From positions 1 to 7,300 of the forward strand of contig DSBE01000299.1 in the NCBI GenBank assembly GCA_011053085.1: a stretch of DNA of 7,300 nt, given 5' to 3'. The DNA is from Chloroflexota bacterium. GTDB lineage: Bacteria > Chloroflexota > Anaerolineae > Anaerolineales > Anaerolineaceae. How positions within the stretch are numbered: position 1 is the stretch's first letter; each line of letters begins with the position of its first letter. Shown here piece after piece: positions 1 through 7,246 of this stretch. Under the pieces are notes generated by a model. That model did no database searches, was not told the DNA's origin, and worked only from the letters and a program-made list of their open reading frames with translations. The translations under genes were made by a program, and so were the position numbers.

Positions 1-7
1 ATCATGG

Positions 8-2794
8 ATGCAGAAGTTTATCTCCAAACTCAAGTCCATCCGATTCGTGAAACCAGATGCCTCGCAAACCCAGAAGTTCACTGGTTGTTTGCTGCAGCTT
101 CTCCTGATCGCCATTTTCGCGGGCATCATTTTGCTCAGTGCAGGAGCAGGTTTCGCATTTCTGCAATATCAAACTATCAAAAATGGGCCTGATTTTCCCG
201 ATGTGAGAACCTTGAAGGAACAGGCAGCCCAATTTGAAACGACCTACATTCTGGACAGAGAAGGCAATCTGCTATATGAGATCGTAGATCCTATGGCTGG
301 CAGGCGCACCTATGTGCCTTTACAAGACATTGACCCGCAATTGATCGCCGCCACCATTGCTACCGAAGACAAAGAATTCTACAACCACCCCGGGTTCGAC
401 CCTGTGGCCATCGCCCGCGCACTGATCCAGAACCTGCTTGCCCACCAGACGGTCTCTGGGGCATCAACAATCACCCAGCAGCTGGCCCGTATGGTCTTGC
501 TTGCCCCCGAAGAACGCTACGAGATTACCTATTCACGCAAAGCCAAAGAAATCGTTGTCGCCGCAGAACTGACTCGCATCTATTCCAAAGAAGAAATTCT
601 TGAAATTTACCTGAACCAGATCAATTACGGCAACCTGGCGTATGGCGTCGAAGCTGCTGCGCAGACCTATTTCAAAACCTCGGCGGAAGATCTCACATTT
701 GGCCAGGCCACCTTCCTGGCAGGCCTTCCACAAGCCCCTGCTATCTGGAATGTATATCAGAACCCGACTGGCGCCATCAATCGCCAATCGCAGGTGCTCA
801 CCCTCACCCAGGAACTGAGCCAGGAAACTGGTTGTATCTATGTCAGCAGCCAGCACGACCGGGTATGTGTCACCAGCGCAGACACCGCCAACGCTCTGCT
901 GGAAATCCTCGATTACGATTTTCCACCGCTGACATTCGCTATGGAATTCCCTCACTGGGTTTTCTATGTACACAACTGGTTGTTTGAAAACTTTGACAGC
1001 AACATCATCTATAATTCAGGTTTTACCATCCACACCAGCATTGACCCTGTGCTGCAACGTGAAGCAGAGCGGCTGATCGCTGAACAGGTCAACAGCCTTG
1101 CAGACAGTCAGGTACAAAGCGGAGCGCTGATTGCCATCCACCCGCAAACCGGTGAAATTTTGGCAATGGTCGGATCTGCTGATTTCTACAACGAAGAAAT
1201 CTCTGGTCAGGTAAACATGAGCATCTCTCCCCGTCAACCCGGCAGCACCATCAAACCATTGGTATATCTGGCTGCCTTTGAAAAAGGATGGACGCCGGCA
1301 ACCTTACTGTGGGATATCCCGCTCGAGTTTTCGCCCTCAGGCATGCCGGATGAGTTCTCCCAACCTTACAAGCCGGTGAATTACGACCGAAAATACCACG
1401 GACCGGTGACAGTGCGATATGCCCTCGGCAATTCATACAATATCCCGGCCGTCAGCGCCCTCCAATTTGTGGGGGTATACCAGGATCCTGAAACATTGGA
1501 GGAAAATGGGTTCATCACCTTTGCCCAACGAATGGGTATCAGCACATTAACCAGGCCTGATTACGGCCTCTCGCTGGCATTAGGTGGTGGAGAAGTCACC
1601 CTGCTGGAACTAACCCGCTCTTTCGGCATCATGGCCAATCAGGGCAGAAGTGTTGCCCCGATAGCCGTCACACACATCACAGACCGCATGGGACGCACTG
1701 TCTATGAAGCCCCGCAGCCCGCTTTCCATGAGATCATACGCCCAGAACATGCCTTTTTGATCAGTTCGATATTATCGGACAATGCCGCCCGCACGGATAT
1801 GTTCGGTGCAAATTCCACCTTACGCCTGCCTTTCCCGGCAGCTGTCAAAACCGGCACCACCAATGATACGCGCGACGCCTGGACGATTGGTTACACGCCC
1901 GACCTCGTTACCGGGGTCTGGATCGGCAACGCCGACAACAGCGAAATGGATGATATCACTGGATACCGCGGTGCGTCCCCTGTATGGAATCAATTCATGC
2001 AATTCGCTGTTCCGCGCTTGAATGAGAATCCCCCTGCATTCCTGCCTGTTAATGGTGTCATGGAAAGAACCATCTGCACCTATTCAGGCACTGAGCCATC
2101 ACGCTGGTGTAACAATACCCGCCCCGAATACTTTGCTTATGATCAAGGTCCTCTCCCCGAGGAATTTGATTTCTGGGCAGACGTACGCGTTGATCCCTGG
2201 ACGAAACTGCTTGCCAGTGATGAGTGCAACGACAACCCGGAAGTCCTGTCCGTACTGAATATAGAAGATCCCGAGGCTGTGGCATGGGTTCGCGGCACCA
2301 ACCAGGGTCGCGAATGGGCGCAAAGTATCGGTTTCCAGGAACCGTTCGACATTCTGCCTGAAAAACAATGTGAACTCTCCGATCCGCAGGCCAGGGCAGA
2401 ATTCGCTTTCCCACAGGACGGTGAACTGGTCACCCAGGAAGAAGTCGGCATCTACACCGTGGCAACCGCCACCCGCAATTTTTCAGGATACACCCTCTAT
2501 TACGGCATCGGTGAAAACCCTTCCAATTGGATCGAGTTGATTAATGGTAATGTCATGCATGATCAGCCGCGGCTGATTCACAACCTGGACACGCGAGATT
2601 TGCCCAACGGACCGATCACACTCAGGCTGATCGTGTTCAGCAACCGCGCCACAAAGGTAGAAGCACGTGTGACCATCACAATCAATGTGCCAACCCCAAC
2701 CCCAACGCCCACAGTCACGCCTACCCCTACCCCTACCCCCACACCGACGCCAACGTTGACACCAACACCGACAATAGAAGGAAACGGAGGTTGA
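8..2794 (+). CDS. Class A penicillin-binding protein (bifunctional glycosyltransferase/transpeptidase) with Ig-like domain and Pro-Thr tail
   Basis: This 928-residue membrane enzyme polymerises lipid II into glycan strands and cross-links the peptides on the outer face of the membrane. A Lys-rich cytoplasmic N-terminus is followed by one membrane helix (about residues 28-52). The GT51 domain shows ATEDKEFYNHPGF (118-130, catalytic Glu120), GASTITQQLAR (151-161), RKAKE (177-181) and KEEILEIYLNQINYG (194-208). The transpeptidase domain has all three active-site motifs: STIK (nucleophile Ser413, Lys416), SYN (476-478) and KTGT (614-617). A Cys-containing segment (about 685-790), a probable Ig-like beta domain (about 795-893) and a Pro-Thr tail (895-922) follow, so it is longer than many class A enzymes. 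The only cysteine before the periplasmic part is C27; six more lie outside the membrane. The frame stays open upstream to the window edge, so the true start could lie earlier and no ribosome site can be judged. The family is certain; the specific paralogue is not. Confidence 0.96.
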   Translation: MQKFISKLKSIRFVKPDASQTQKFTGCLLQLLLIAIFAGIILLSAGAGFAFLQYQTIKNGPDFPDVRTLKEQAAQFETTYILDREGNLLYEIVDPMAGRRTYVPLQDIDPQLIAATIATEDKEFYNHPGFDPVAIARALIQNLLAHQTVSGASTITQQLARMVLLAPEERYEITYSRKAKEIVVAAELTRIYSKEEILEIYLNQINYGNLAYGVEAAAQTYFKTSAEDLTFGQATFLAGLPQAPAIWNVYQNPTGAINRQSQVLTLTQELSQETGCIYVSSQHDRVCVTSADTANALLEILDYDFPPLTFAMEFPHWVFYVHNWLFENFDSNIIYNSGFTIHTSIDPVLQREAERLIAEQVNSLADSQVQSGALIAIHPQTGEILAMVGSADFYNEEISGQVNMSISPRQPGSTIKPLVYLAAFEKGWTPATLLWDIPLEFSPSGMPDEFSQPYKPVNYDRKYHGPVTVRYALGNSYNIPAVSALQFVGVYQDPETLEENGFITFAQRMGISTLTRPDYGLSLALGGGEVTLLELTRSFGIMANQGRSVAPIAVTHITDRMGRTVYEAPQPAFHEIIRPEHAFLISSILSDNAARTDMFGANSTLRLPFPAAVKTGTTNDTRDAWTIGYTPDLVTGVWIGNADNSEMDDITGYRGASPVWNQFMQFAVPRLNENPPAFLPVNGVMERTICTYSGTEPSRWCNNTRPEYFAYDQGPLPEEFDFWADVRVDPWTKLLASDECNDNPEVLSVLNIEDPEAVAWVRGTNQGREWAQSIGFQEPFDILPEKQCELSDPQARAEFAFPQDGELVTQEEVGIYTVATATRNFSGYTLYYGIGENPSNWIELINGNVMHDQPRLIHNLDTRDLPNGPITLRLIVFSNRATKVEARVTITINVPTPTPTPTVTPTPTPTPTPTPTLTPTPTIEGNGG
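2690..2773 (+). repeat. Pro-Thr dipeptide repeat tail of the penicillin-binding protein
   Basis: Residues 895-922 alternate Pro and Thr almost perfectly, broken only by one Val and one Leu, and end in a short IEGNGG terminus. In DNA this is an imperfect tandem repeat of ccnacn units. The codons vary (cca, ccc, cct, ccg; aca, acc, acg), so the repeat is kept mainly at protein level. Such tails are typical extracytoplasmic linkers or O-glycosylation targets. Here nothing folded follows it, so it would be a free, extended C-terminal end in the cell envelope. A glycosylation or wall-spanning role is inference. Confidence 0.9.
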
Positions 2795-2805
2795 TCAAAC
2801 CACAA

Positions 2806-4029
2806 TCACCGGTGCAGAATACTGATCGTCTCAACGTGGTAGGTCTGGGGAAACTGGTCAAAAAACGCCACCTCCTCCAGTCGATATCCCTGCCGCACAA
2901 GGCGCTTCACGTCCCTTGCCAGTGTGGCAGGGTCACAGGACACATAAGCAATCCAGGGCACTTGCCTCTCCGCCAGCCAATCCACCACCAAACCAGCCAG
3001 GCCCGACCGCGGTGGATCTACAATCACGACATCCGGTGTTTCTGCAATACCGGGCAAGATCGCTTCGACAGCCCCTTCGTAAATTTCAATATGATCAAAC
3101 GCATCCAGATTGACCACGAAGTCAGCCACAGCCGAGGGTGATTGCTCGATCCCCACAACTTTTCCAAACCGCTCAGCGAAAAATCGGCTGAACAGTCCCA
3201 CCCCACAATAGAGATCGAACAAGGTGCCATCTGCCACATCGGGCACTCTGCTCTCTAAGAATGCCACCATTCGTTCCGCCATTGGAAGGTTGGCCTGGAA
3301 AAAAGAACCAGCTGACACTACGAAATCATAATCACCAACGCTGAAGATCTGCGACTCACTGCCAGCCAGAACCACCTGACCTGCTGGCGATTGATGCACG
3401 ATGGATCCAGTGAAATCAATGGAAACTTCTGGAGGAGTTGTGTCATCGCTGTCAACAATGATCATCACCTCATCAGTAGAATCCCAGCGAAATTCTACTG
3501 CGTTGATCGAATCCTCTGCCGAAAGCGTGAATTGTTTCAAGAATTTTTGCAGATGTCCTTTTACCAGCAAACAATCCGCAACAGGCACCAGTAAGTTTGA
3601 TCCCTGTTGTAAGAACCCCAGGGTGCCATCATCCGCCACGTGCAGCCGCACCGCATTCCTGTAATGGTATTCTTTATCAGACAACTCTACCACCCGCAAG
3701 GGAATGTCATCAATGGCGGCATTACGGGAAAAAAGGTCCTTTACGATTTCAAGTTTGGTCTCAATCTGGTCGCCATAAGCCATATGCTGATAATGGCAAC
3801 CGCCGCAATCAGCAAAATAAGGGCAGGGCGGTGCAATCCTCTTCTCAGACATTTCTACCCAGCTGACTGCTTCACCGCGGGCATAGCGTTGCTTTTCTTC
3901 GGTAATCTCGACCATGACCATCTCTCCCGGAAGTACAAACGGCACAAAAACCGATCTGCCATCACCCAGCCGTCCCAGACCTTCCCCGCCGTAGACCAGC
4001 TTTTCAATTCTCACCTGTTGCTTTTCCAA
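2806..4029 (-). CDS. rlmD: 23S rRNA (uracil-C5)-methyltransferase, RlmD/RlmCD (RumA) group
   Basis: This 407-residue enzyme would transfer a methyl group from S-adenosylmethionine to C5 of a uridine in 23S rRNA. An N-terminal TRAM domain (about residues 3-58) is for RNA binding. Four cysteines, C69, C75, C78 (in CPYFADCGGC) and C153, match the [4Fe-4S] ligands of the RlmD and RlmCD enzymes, which TrmA lacks. The methyltransferase domain shows FFQ (Gln245), the SAM loop DLYCGVGLF (272-280), GIE (293-295), DPPRSG (338-343), the nucleophile Cys365 in SCDPATLARD, and Glu400 in HVET as likely general base. The start is TTG at 4029-4027, chosen because AAGGGAG lies 7 bases upstream and the TRAM domain begins at once. 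The gene stands alone, convergent with the penicillin-binding protein gene and divergent from the TPR gene. Whether it modifies U1939, U747 or both cannot be read from sequence, so the symbol is at family level. Confidence 0.93.
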   Translation of the reverse strand: MEKQQVRIEKLVYGGEGLGRLGDGRSVFVPFVLPGEMVMVEITEEKQRYARGEAVSWVEMSEKRIAPPCPYFADCGGCHYQHMAYGDQIETKLEIVKDLFSRNAAIDDIPLRVVELSDKEYHYRNAVRLHVADDGTLGFLQQGSNLLVPVADCLLVKGHLQKFLKQFTLSAEDSINAVEFRWDSTDEVMIIVDSDDTTPPEVSIDFTGSIVHQSPAGQVVLAGSESQIFSVGDYDFVVSAGSFFQANLPMAERMVAFLESRVPDVADGTLFDLYCGVGLFSRFFAERFGKVVGIEQSPSAVADFVVNLDAFDHIEIYEGAVEAILPGIAETPDVVIVDPPRSGLAGLVVDWLAERQVPWIAYVSCDPATLARDVKRLVRQGYRLEEVAFFDQFPQTYHVETISILHR

Positions 4030-4036
4030 GAGTTAG

Positions 4037-4043
4037 CTCCCTT
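4037..4043 (-). promoter_or_regulatory. Ribosome binding site fixing the TTG start of the rRNA methyltransferase
   Basis: On the minus strand AAGGGAG lies 7 bases before the TTG start codon. It is a close match to the Shine-Dalgarno consensus at ideal spacing. No ATG or GTG start fits it in frame, which supports TTG initiation. Confidence 0.8.
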
Positions 4044-4050
4044 AATCAAG

Positions 4051-4080
4051 TTTATGAAAAATCATTTTTAGAATTATAAT
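4051..4080 (+). promoter_or_regulatory. Putative promoter for the TPR gene (and probably ndk)
   Basis: TATAAT at 4075-4080 is a perfect -10 hexamer in an AT-rich spacer, giving a leader of roughly 35 bases before the ATG at 4121. The -35 candidate TTTATG (4051-4056, 18-base spacing) matches the consensus at only three positions. Location and leader length are plausible; transcription start has to be mapped. Confidence 0.5.
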
Positions 4081-4098
4081 AAGAATTTAGAGAATCAA
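4073..4098 (-). promoter_or_regulatory. Putative promoter for the rRNA methyltransferase gene
   Basis: Minus-strand TATAAT (4078 down to 4073) is a perfect -10 hexamer and would give a leader of roughly 35-40 bases before the TTG start. The best -35-like hexamer, TTGATT (4098-4093), is only 14 bases away, too close for a standard promoter, so the -35 is weak or absent. The -10 overlaps the plus-strand -10 of the TPR gene. Confidence 0.45.
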
Positions 4099-4110
4099 GT
4101 CATGCGAAAC

Positions 4111-4115
4111 GAGGT
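4111..4115 (+). promoter_or_regulatory. Ribosome binding site of the TPR gene
   Basis: GAGGT lies 5 bases before the ATG at 4121. It is a moderate Shine-Dalgarno match. It favours this ATG over the out-of-frame ATG at 4102, which would give only a 25-codon overlapping frame. Confidence 0.65.
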
Positions 4116-4120
4116 CGGCA

Positions 4121-7100
4121 ATGGTAAAAATTTCCCTGAGAGAATACCTGCGAGAAATAAATACCCTTATCGAGAGTAAAAAAATCGATTTGGCGTTCGA
4201 ACACTGCAAACATATCCTGAAAAGCTACCCTAAATATATTGATATTTACCGGTTGCTCGGGAAAGCCTATCTGGAATCTTCTCGCTATGAAGAAGCAGAA
4301 GGTATGTTCCGGCGGGTGCTGGCTGTTTTACCCGACGACTTTGTCTCGCACCTTGGTCTTAGCGTTGTCAAAGAAGAGAGCAGCGACCTCGATGCTGCCA
4401 TCTGGCACATGGAACGCGCTTATGAGTTGAAATCCACCCAAACCATCCATGAAGAACTGCACCGTTTGTTCACCCAGCGCGATGGCGTCGCCCCCCCAAA
4501 ACCTCTCATCACACGCGGCGCTTTGATCCGCATCAATGTACGCAGCGGTCTATACCAGCAGGCTTTGAAAGAAATTGACCTCGCACTGAAAGAAGATTAT
4601 CAACGCATTGACCTCGAAATCTTGCGGGCGCAGATCTATTACAGACTGAATAACATCCCCAACACCTTGAAGTATTGTCAACAGGTGATCAAAAAGCGGC
4701 CCTACGCCTATGATATCAATACCATGCTGGCAGAGGTTGCTGAAACACCTGAACAAGCCGAACCGTTCAAACAGCGACTGTACGAATTGGATCCCTACAC
4801 CAGCTTTGTGACTGAGTCAACCAACTTGGGCGATGTGCAAGATGATTTGATCATGATTGAAAAACTGGATTCGCAACCTGCTATCGAGACAGAGCAAAAG
4901 GACGAGACGCAAGAATTCGACGACACGATCAGCCACGATGAATATGCTGATACGCAAGAAGTGTCGGTGGCAGAAGATTCCGAAGATTCATTCGAGGATT
5001 CAACCCTGTTAGAGGCACAATCACATGAAAGCGCTCACATTCCTGACTGGATGAAGGAAGCCGGCTGGGAAGCCGGAACACCCAAACCCCCCGATGAAGA
5101 GCAGGCCTTGATCGAACAATACGATCAGGCCGATTATGTGCCGGATGTGGAGATGGACAACACCATAGATGAGCTCGACGAAGAAGATCTGCCCGAGTGG
5201 ATTAAAGACTTTGCTCCAGCAGAAGCTGCCCGTGATGAATTACCCTCGTTGTTTAGTGAAGACACCGACGAAGAAGAACAAGAAGAGGAAAAGATTGCCT
5301 GGCTCGATGCCATCCTATCAGGTGAAGATGAAGGAAAACCAGTCAGCGCCTCGGCAGAACCCGAAAAATTGGATCAACCTCTGGAATCTAAAGGGATGCC
5401 TGTCTTCGGTGAAGATTTGGCAGCAGACCAGGAATGGTTGGAGAAAATTTCTACACAGGAGGGATTAATGGAAGAACAGCAGCAAAGTAAAGACCGTCCC
5501 TCTCGGATGCCTGCCCCTGAGGAAATGAATCAATTTGTGTTTGAAGACGATGAAGAGGAGGTAGAAACCTCCGAAGAACCGGCAATCATTGATGAGCCGG
5601 TAGAAACATATGCAGAAGAAGCCGATGAAGATGACATCGATTCTGCTATCGCCTGGCTTGAAGGCCTGGCGGCCAAACAAGGCGCCGATAAAGAGGTCTT
5701 GTTTAGTGCACCAGAAACGCGCGATGAACAGCCTGAGTGGATATTTGACGACGAAGAGCAACCTGAATCAGAAATATCTGAAGAACCTATTCAGGAAGCC
5801 CAGCTGATGGATAGTTCTATGGAATTCGAGATGGATGATGCAACCATCCCATCGATCGAAATCCCTGCACAGGAACCTGTCACCTTAGATGAGACTGAGG
5901 AAGCACCCGAGGAGATCATAACCGAAGAGCCAGTGGAATTCGCGGTAGAACCAGAGATAGCTGCCGAAGAAGAAGAGGAAGAAGAAGTTGTGTTCGCATT
6001 TGAATATGATCAGGAAATCGGCAGTCCTGAAGCACTGGCGGATGCGATTGAAATTGACGAAGAATCGCAAGACGTGCCTGAGTGGCTAAAAGCCATTGCC
6101 CCACCGGAAAGGGTCACCAAACCGCTCTCCACTGAGGTTCCTGTAGAGCAGATCCCTGCCGAAGTAGAAGAAGAACCAGCAGAAATCCTTGAAGAGGTTT
6201 CTCTGGAAGAAGAACTTGAGGAAGAAGCGGAATGGGATCAACTGTTGACCGAAGAAGAAGAGGAGCAGCAGGAAGCATCCATTCCCGATGCTGAACGTAT
6301 GGCAACTACGGCGGTGCTTGACTTTATTAAACAAGAAGTGGAAAGTGATGTTTCTGAAATTGACGAGTGGTTAAAGAACCTCCCCGACCTGCCAGAGGAC
6401 GTCACAGCCCTCGAAGAAGAGTTGGAAGAAGAGAATCCTCTGCCTGACGAGGAGCTTGACACAACTCTTTCCACTGTGAGCCAGGAGCAAGAACACGGCC
6501 CAGTTGATTTCATTGATGACTTCTTCTCTGAGCCGATCGAGGAAGAAGAGATTGAATTGGCTGTTTCAGATGATGAACCCTATCAATGGGAGCAGATCTA
6601 TGAAGAAGATGATTTGCCCGATTGGATTTCTGACATCAGCGAGGACGATTTGGGCGAAACTATAGCGCAACTTGATGCCACACAAGAACGAGGGAGTGAA
6701 TTGCCTGACATGCCTGCCTGGATCACTGGCGAAGATGATTCTGCACATGAAGATATCTTGCAGGAAGCAACCCAGAGTGAGTCAATGGAGTCATTTGAGG
6801 AACTAGAGGAAGAGACCCTCGATGCAGTTGAGGAAGAAATCGAACCAGAACCAATAACTGAAACCGAAGAGCCGTCCTCAATTACAGGAGAACTCCAAGA
6901 GGTTGATGAACGGGAGATTGAGGAAGCCGATTTGCTGGCTGAAGAAGAAAAGCAACCCGAGACTGACTTCGAGGAATTATTCATCCTTGCCAAGAACCAG
7001 TTACACAATGGCGAATTCGATGAGGCGCTCCCGAAGTTGCAACAACTGATGCAAGATGAACAGTGGGCCCAGTCGGTCATCGATGTCTTGTTGTTTGACA

Positions 7101-7222
7101 TTGAAAACTACCATCCTATTGAGATACATTCCTGGATGCTTCTGGGTGATGCCTACCGCAAACAAAATAATCTGCAGCAGGCATTAGACGCCTACACGAA
7201 AGCAGAAGGCTTTATCAAGTAA
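4121..7222 (+). CDS. Large TPR protein with a long acidic linker carrying repeated Trp motifs; function unknown
   Basis: This 1033-residue protein has no signal peptide or membrane segment and is probably cytoplasmic. Residues 1-225 are helical TPR-like repeats; the clearest is at about 41-73 (LGKAYLESSRYEEAEGMFRR), with others near 8-36, 74-107, 130-160 and 165-195. Residues about 231-945 are dominated by Glu and Asp, with few Lys or Arg, runs of seven Glu (616-622) and five Glu (711-715), and many Pro; this part is probably disordered. About ten short Trp motifs punctuate it (W310, W360, W394, W439, W512, W540, W655, W750, W835, W867, plus a degenerate W705). Residues 947-1033 return to TPR-like helices, ending in LLGDAYRKQNNLQQALDAY. 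No catalytic domain is recognisable. TPR blocks usually bind peptides, so a scaffold or docking role is the best guess. It is divergent from the methyltransferase gene and 24 bases ahead of ndk, so probably co-transcribed with ndk. Confidence 0.92.
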   Translation: MVKISLREYLREINTLIESKKIDLAFEHCKHILKSYPKYIDIYRLLGKAYLESSRYEEAEGMFRRVLAVLPDDFVSHLGLSVVKEESSDLDAAIWHMERAYELKSTQTIHEELHRLFTQRDGVAPPKPLITRGALIRINVRSGLYQQALKEIDLALKEDYQRIDLEILRAQIYYRLNNIPNTLKYCQQVIKKRPYAYDINTMLAEVAETPEQAEPFKQRLYELDPYTSFVTESTNLGDVQDDLIMIEKLDSQPAIETEQKDETQEFDDTISHDEYADTQEVSVAEDSEDSFEDSTLLEAQSHESAHIPDWMKEAGWEAGTPKPPDEEQALIEQYDQADYVPDVEMDNTIDELDEEDLPEWIKDFAPAEAARDELPSLFSEDTDEEEQEEEKIAWLDAILSGEDEGKPVSASAEPEKLDQPLESKGMPVFGEDLAADQEWLEKISTQEGLMEEQQQSKDRPSRMPAPEEMNQFVFEDDEEEVETSEEPAIIDEPVETYAEEADEDDIDSAIAWLEGLAAKQGADKEVLFSAPETRDEQPEWIFDDEEQPESEISEEPIQEAQLMDSSMEFEMDDATIPSIEIPAQEPVTLDETEEAPEEIITEEPVEFAVEPEIAAEEEEEEEVVFAFEYDQEIGSPEALADAIEIDEESQDVPEWLKAIAPPERVTKPLSTEVPVEQIPAEVEEEPAEILEEVSLEEELEEEAEWDQLLTEEEEEQQEASIPDAERMATTAVLDFIKQEVESDVSEIDEWLKNLPDLPEDVTALEEELEEENPLPDEELDTTLSTVSQEQEHGPVDFIDDFFSEPIEEEEIELAVSDDEPYQWEQIYEEDDLPDWISDISEDDLGETIAQLDATQERGSELPDMPAWITGEDDSAHEDILQEATQSESMESFEELEEETLDAVEEEIEPEPITETEEPSSITGELQEVDEREIEEADLLAEEEKQPETDFEELFILAKNQLHNGEFDEALPKLQQLMQDEQWAQSVIDVLLFDIENYHPIEIHSWMLLGDAYRKQNNLQQALDAYTKAEGFIK
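5042..6733 (+). repeat. Array of short Trp motifs in the acidic linker of the TPR protein
   Basis: At protein level the unit is roughly [hydrophobic]-P-[D/E]-W-[L/I/M]-x-x-[I/L/F]. Examples are IPDWMKEAG (W310), LPEWIKDFA (W360), IAWLDAIL (W394), QEWLEKIS (W439), IAWLEGLA (W512), QPEWIF (W540), VPEWLKAIA (W655), DEWLKNLP (W750), LPDWISDIS (W835) and MPAWITG (W867). Spacing is irregular, about 28 to 115 residues. Codons differ between copies (for example ctgcccgagtgg against ttgcccgattgg), so the copies are not recent DNA duplications and selection probably acts on the peptide. Trp and the following hydrophobics would line one side of a short helix. Confidence 0.8.
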
Positions 7223-7233
7223 AAACCTTATAC

Positions 7234-7240
7234 AGAGGAG
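7234..7240 (+). promoter_or_regulatory. Ribosome binding site fixing the TTG start of ndk
   Basis: AGAGGAG lies 6 bases before the TTG at 7247. It is a strong Shine-Dalgarno match at good spacing and decides the start, because no ATG or GTG is in frame between it and the conserved N-terminus. Confidence 0.8.
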
Positions 7241-7246
7241 ATCATT

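Noticed and set aside
4..192. 62-codon plus-strand frame starting at the ATG at 4
   Set aside because: It overlaps the start of the penicillin-binding protein in another frame and encodes no recognisable sequence; the frame from 8 holds the membrane helix and GT51 domain.
2562..2577. Perfect 16-base palindrome atcagccgcggctgat inside the penicillin-binding protein gene
   Set aside because: RNA could form a 6-bp stem with a CGCG loop, but no T tract follows on either strand and it sits mid-domain (residues around 852-857); probably chance or a protein-binding site that cannot be supported.
2791..2798. Octamer palindrome TTGATCAA at the stop codon of the penicillin-binding protein
   Set aside because: It is too short to be a terminator stem and has no GC stem around it.
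2578..2805. Minus-strand frame encoding a Val-Gly repeat
   Set aside because: It is the reverse reading of the Pro-Thr codons of the penicillin-binding protein tail, not a gene.
4054..4069. AT-only inverted repeat (ATGA AAAA TCAT, overlapping AAAAA TCA TTTTT) in the divergent spacer
   Set aside because: The stem has almost no GC and would be too weak for a terminator or stable regulatory hairpin; likely just AT-rich promoter DNA.
3640..4071. 143-codon plus-strand frame opposite the methyltransferase start
   Set aside because: It lies antisense to well-conserved TRAM and Fe-S motifs and shows no domain; a shadow frame.
4102..4179. 25-codon frame from the ATG at 4102 overlapping the TPR start, considered as a leader peptide
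   Set aside because: No ribosome site lies upstream of it and it runs out of frame into the TPR gene; the GAGGT site fits the ATG at 4121.
6598..7101. Ser-rich minus-strand frame of 167 codons, and a similar one at 6238-6513
   Set aside because: Both arise from reading Glu/Asp-rich codons (gaa, gag, gat) backwards; no ribosome site or domain, and the plus-strand frame is clearly coding.
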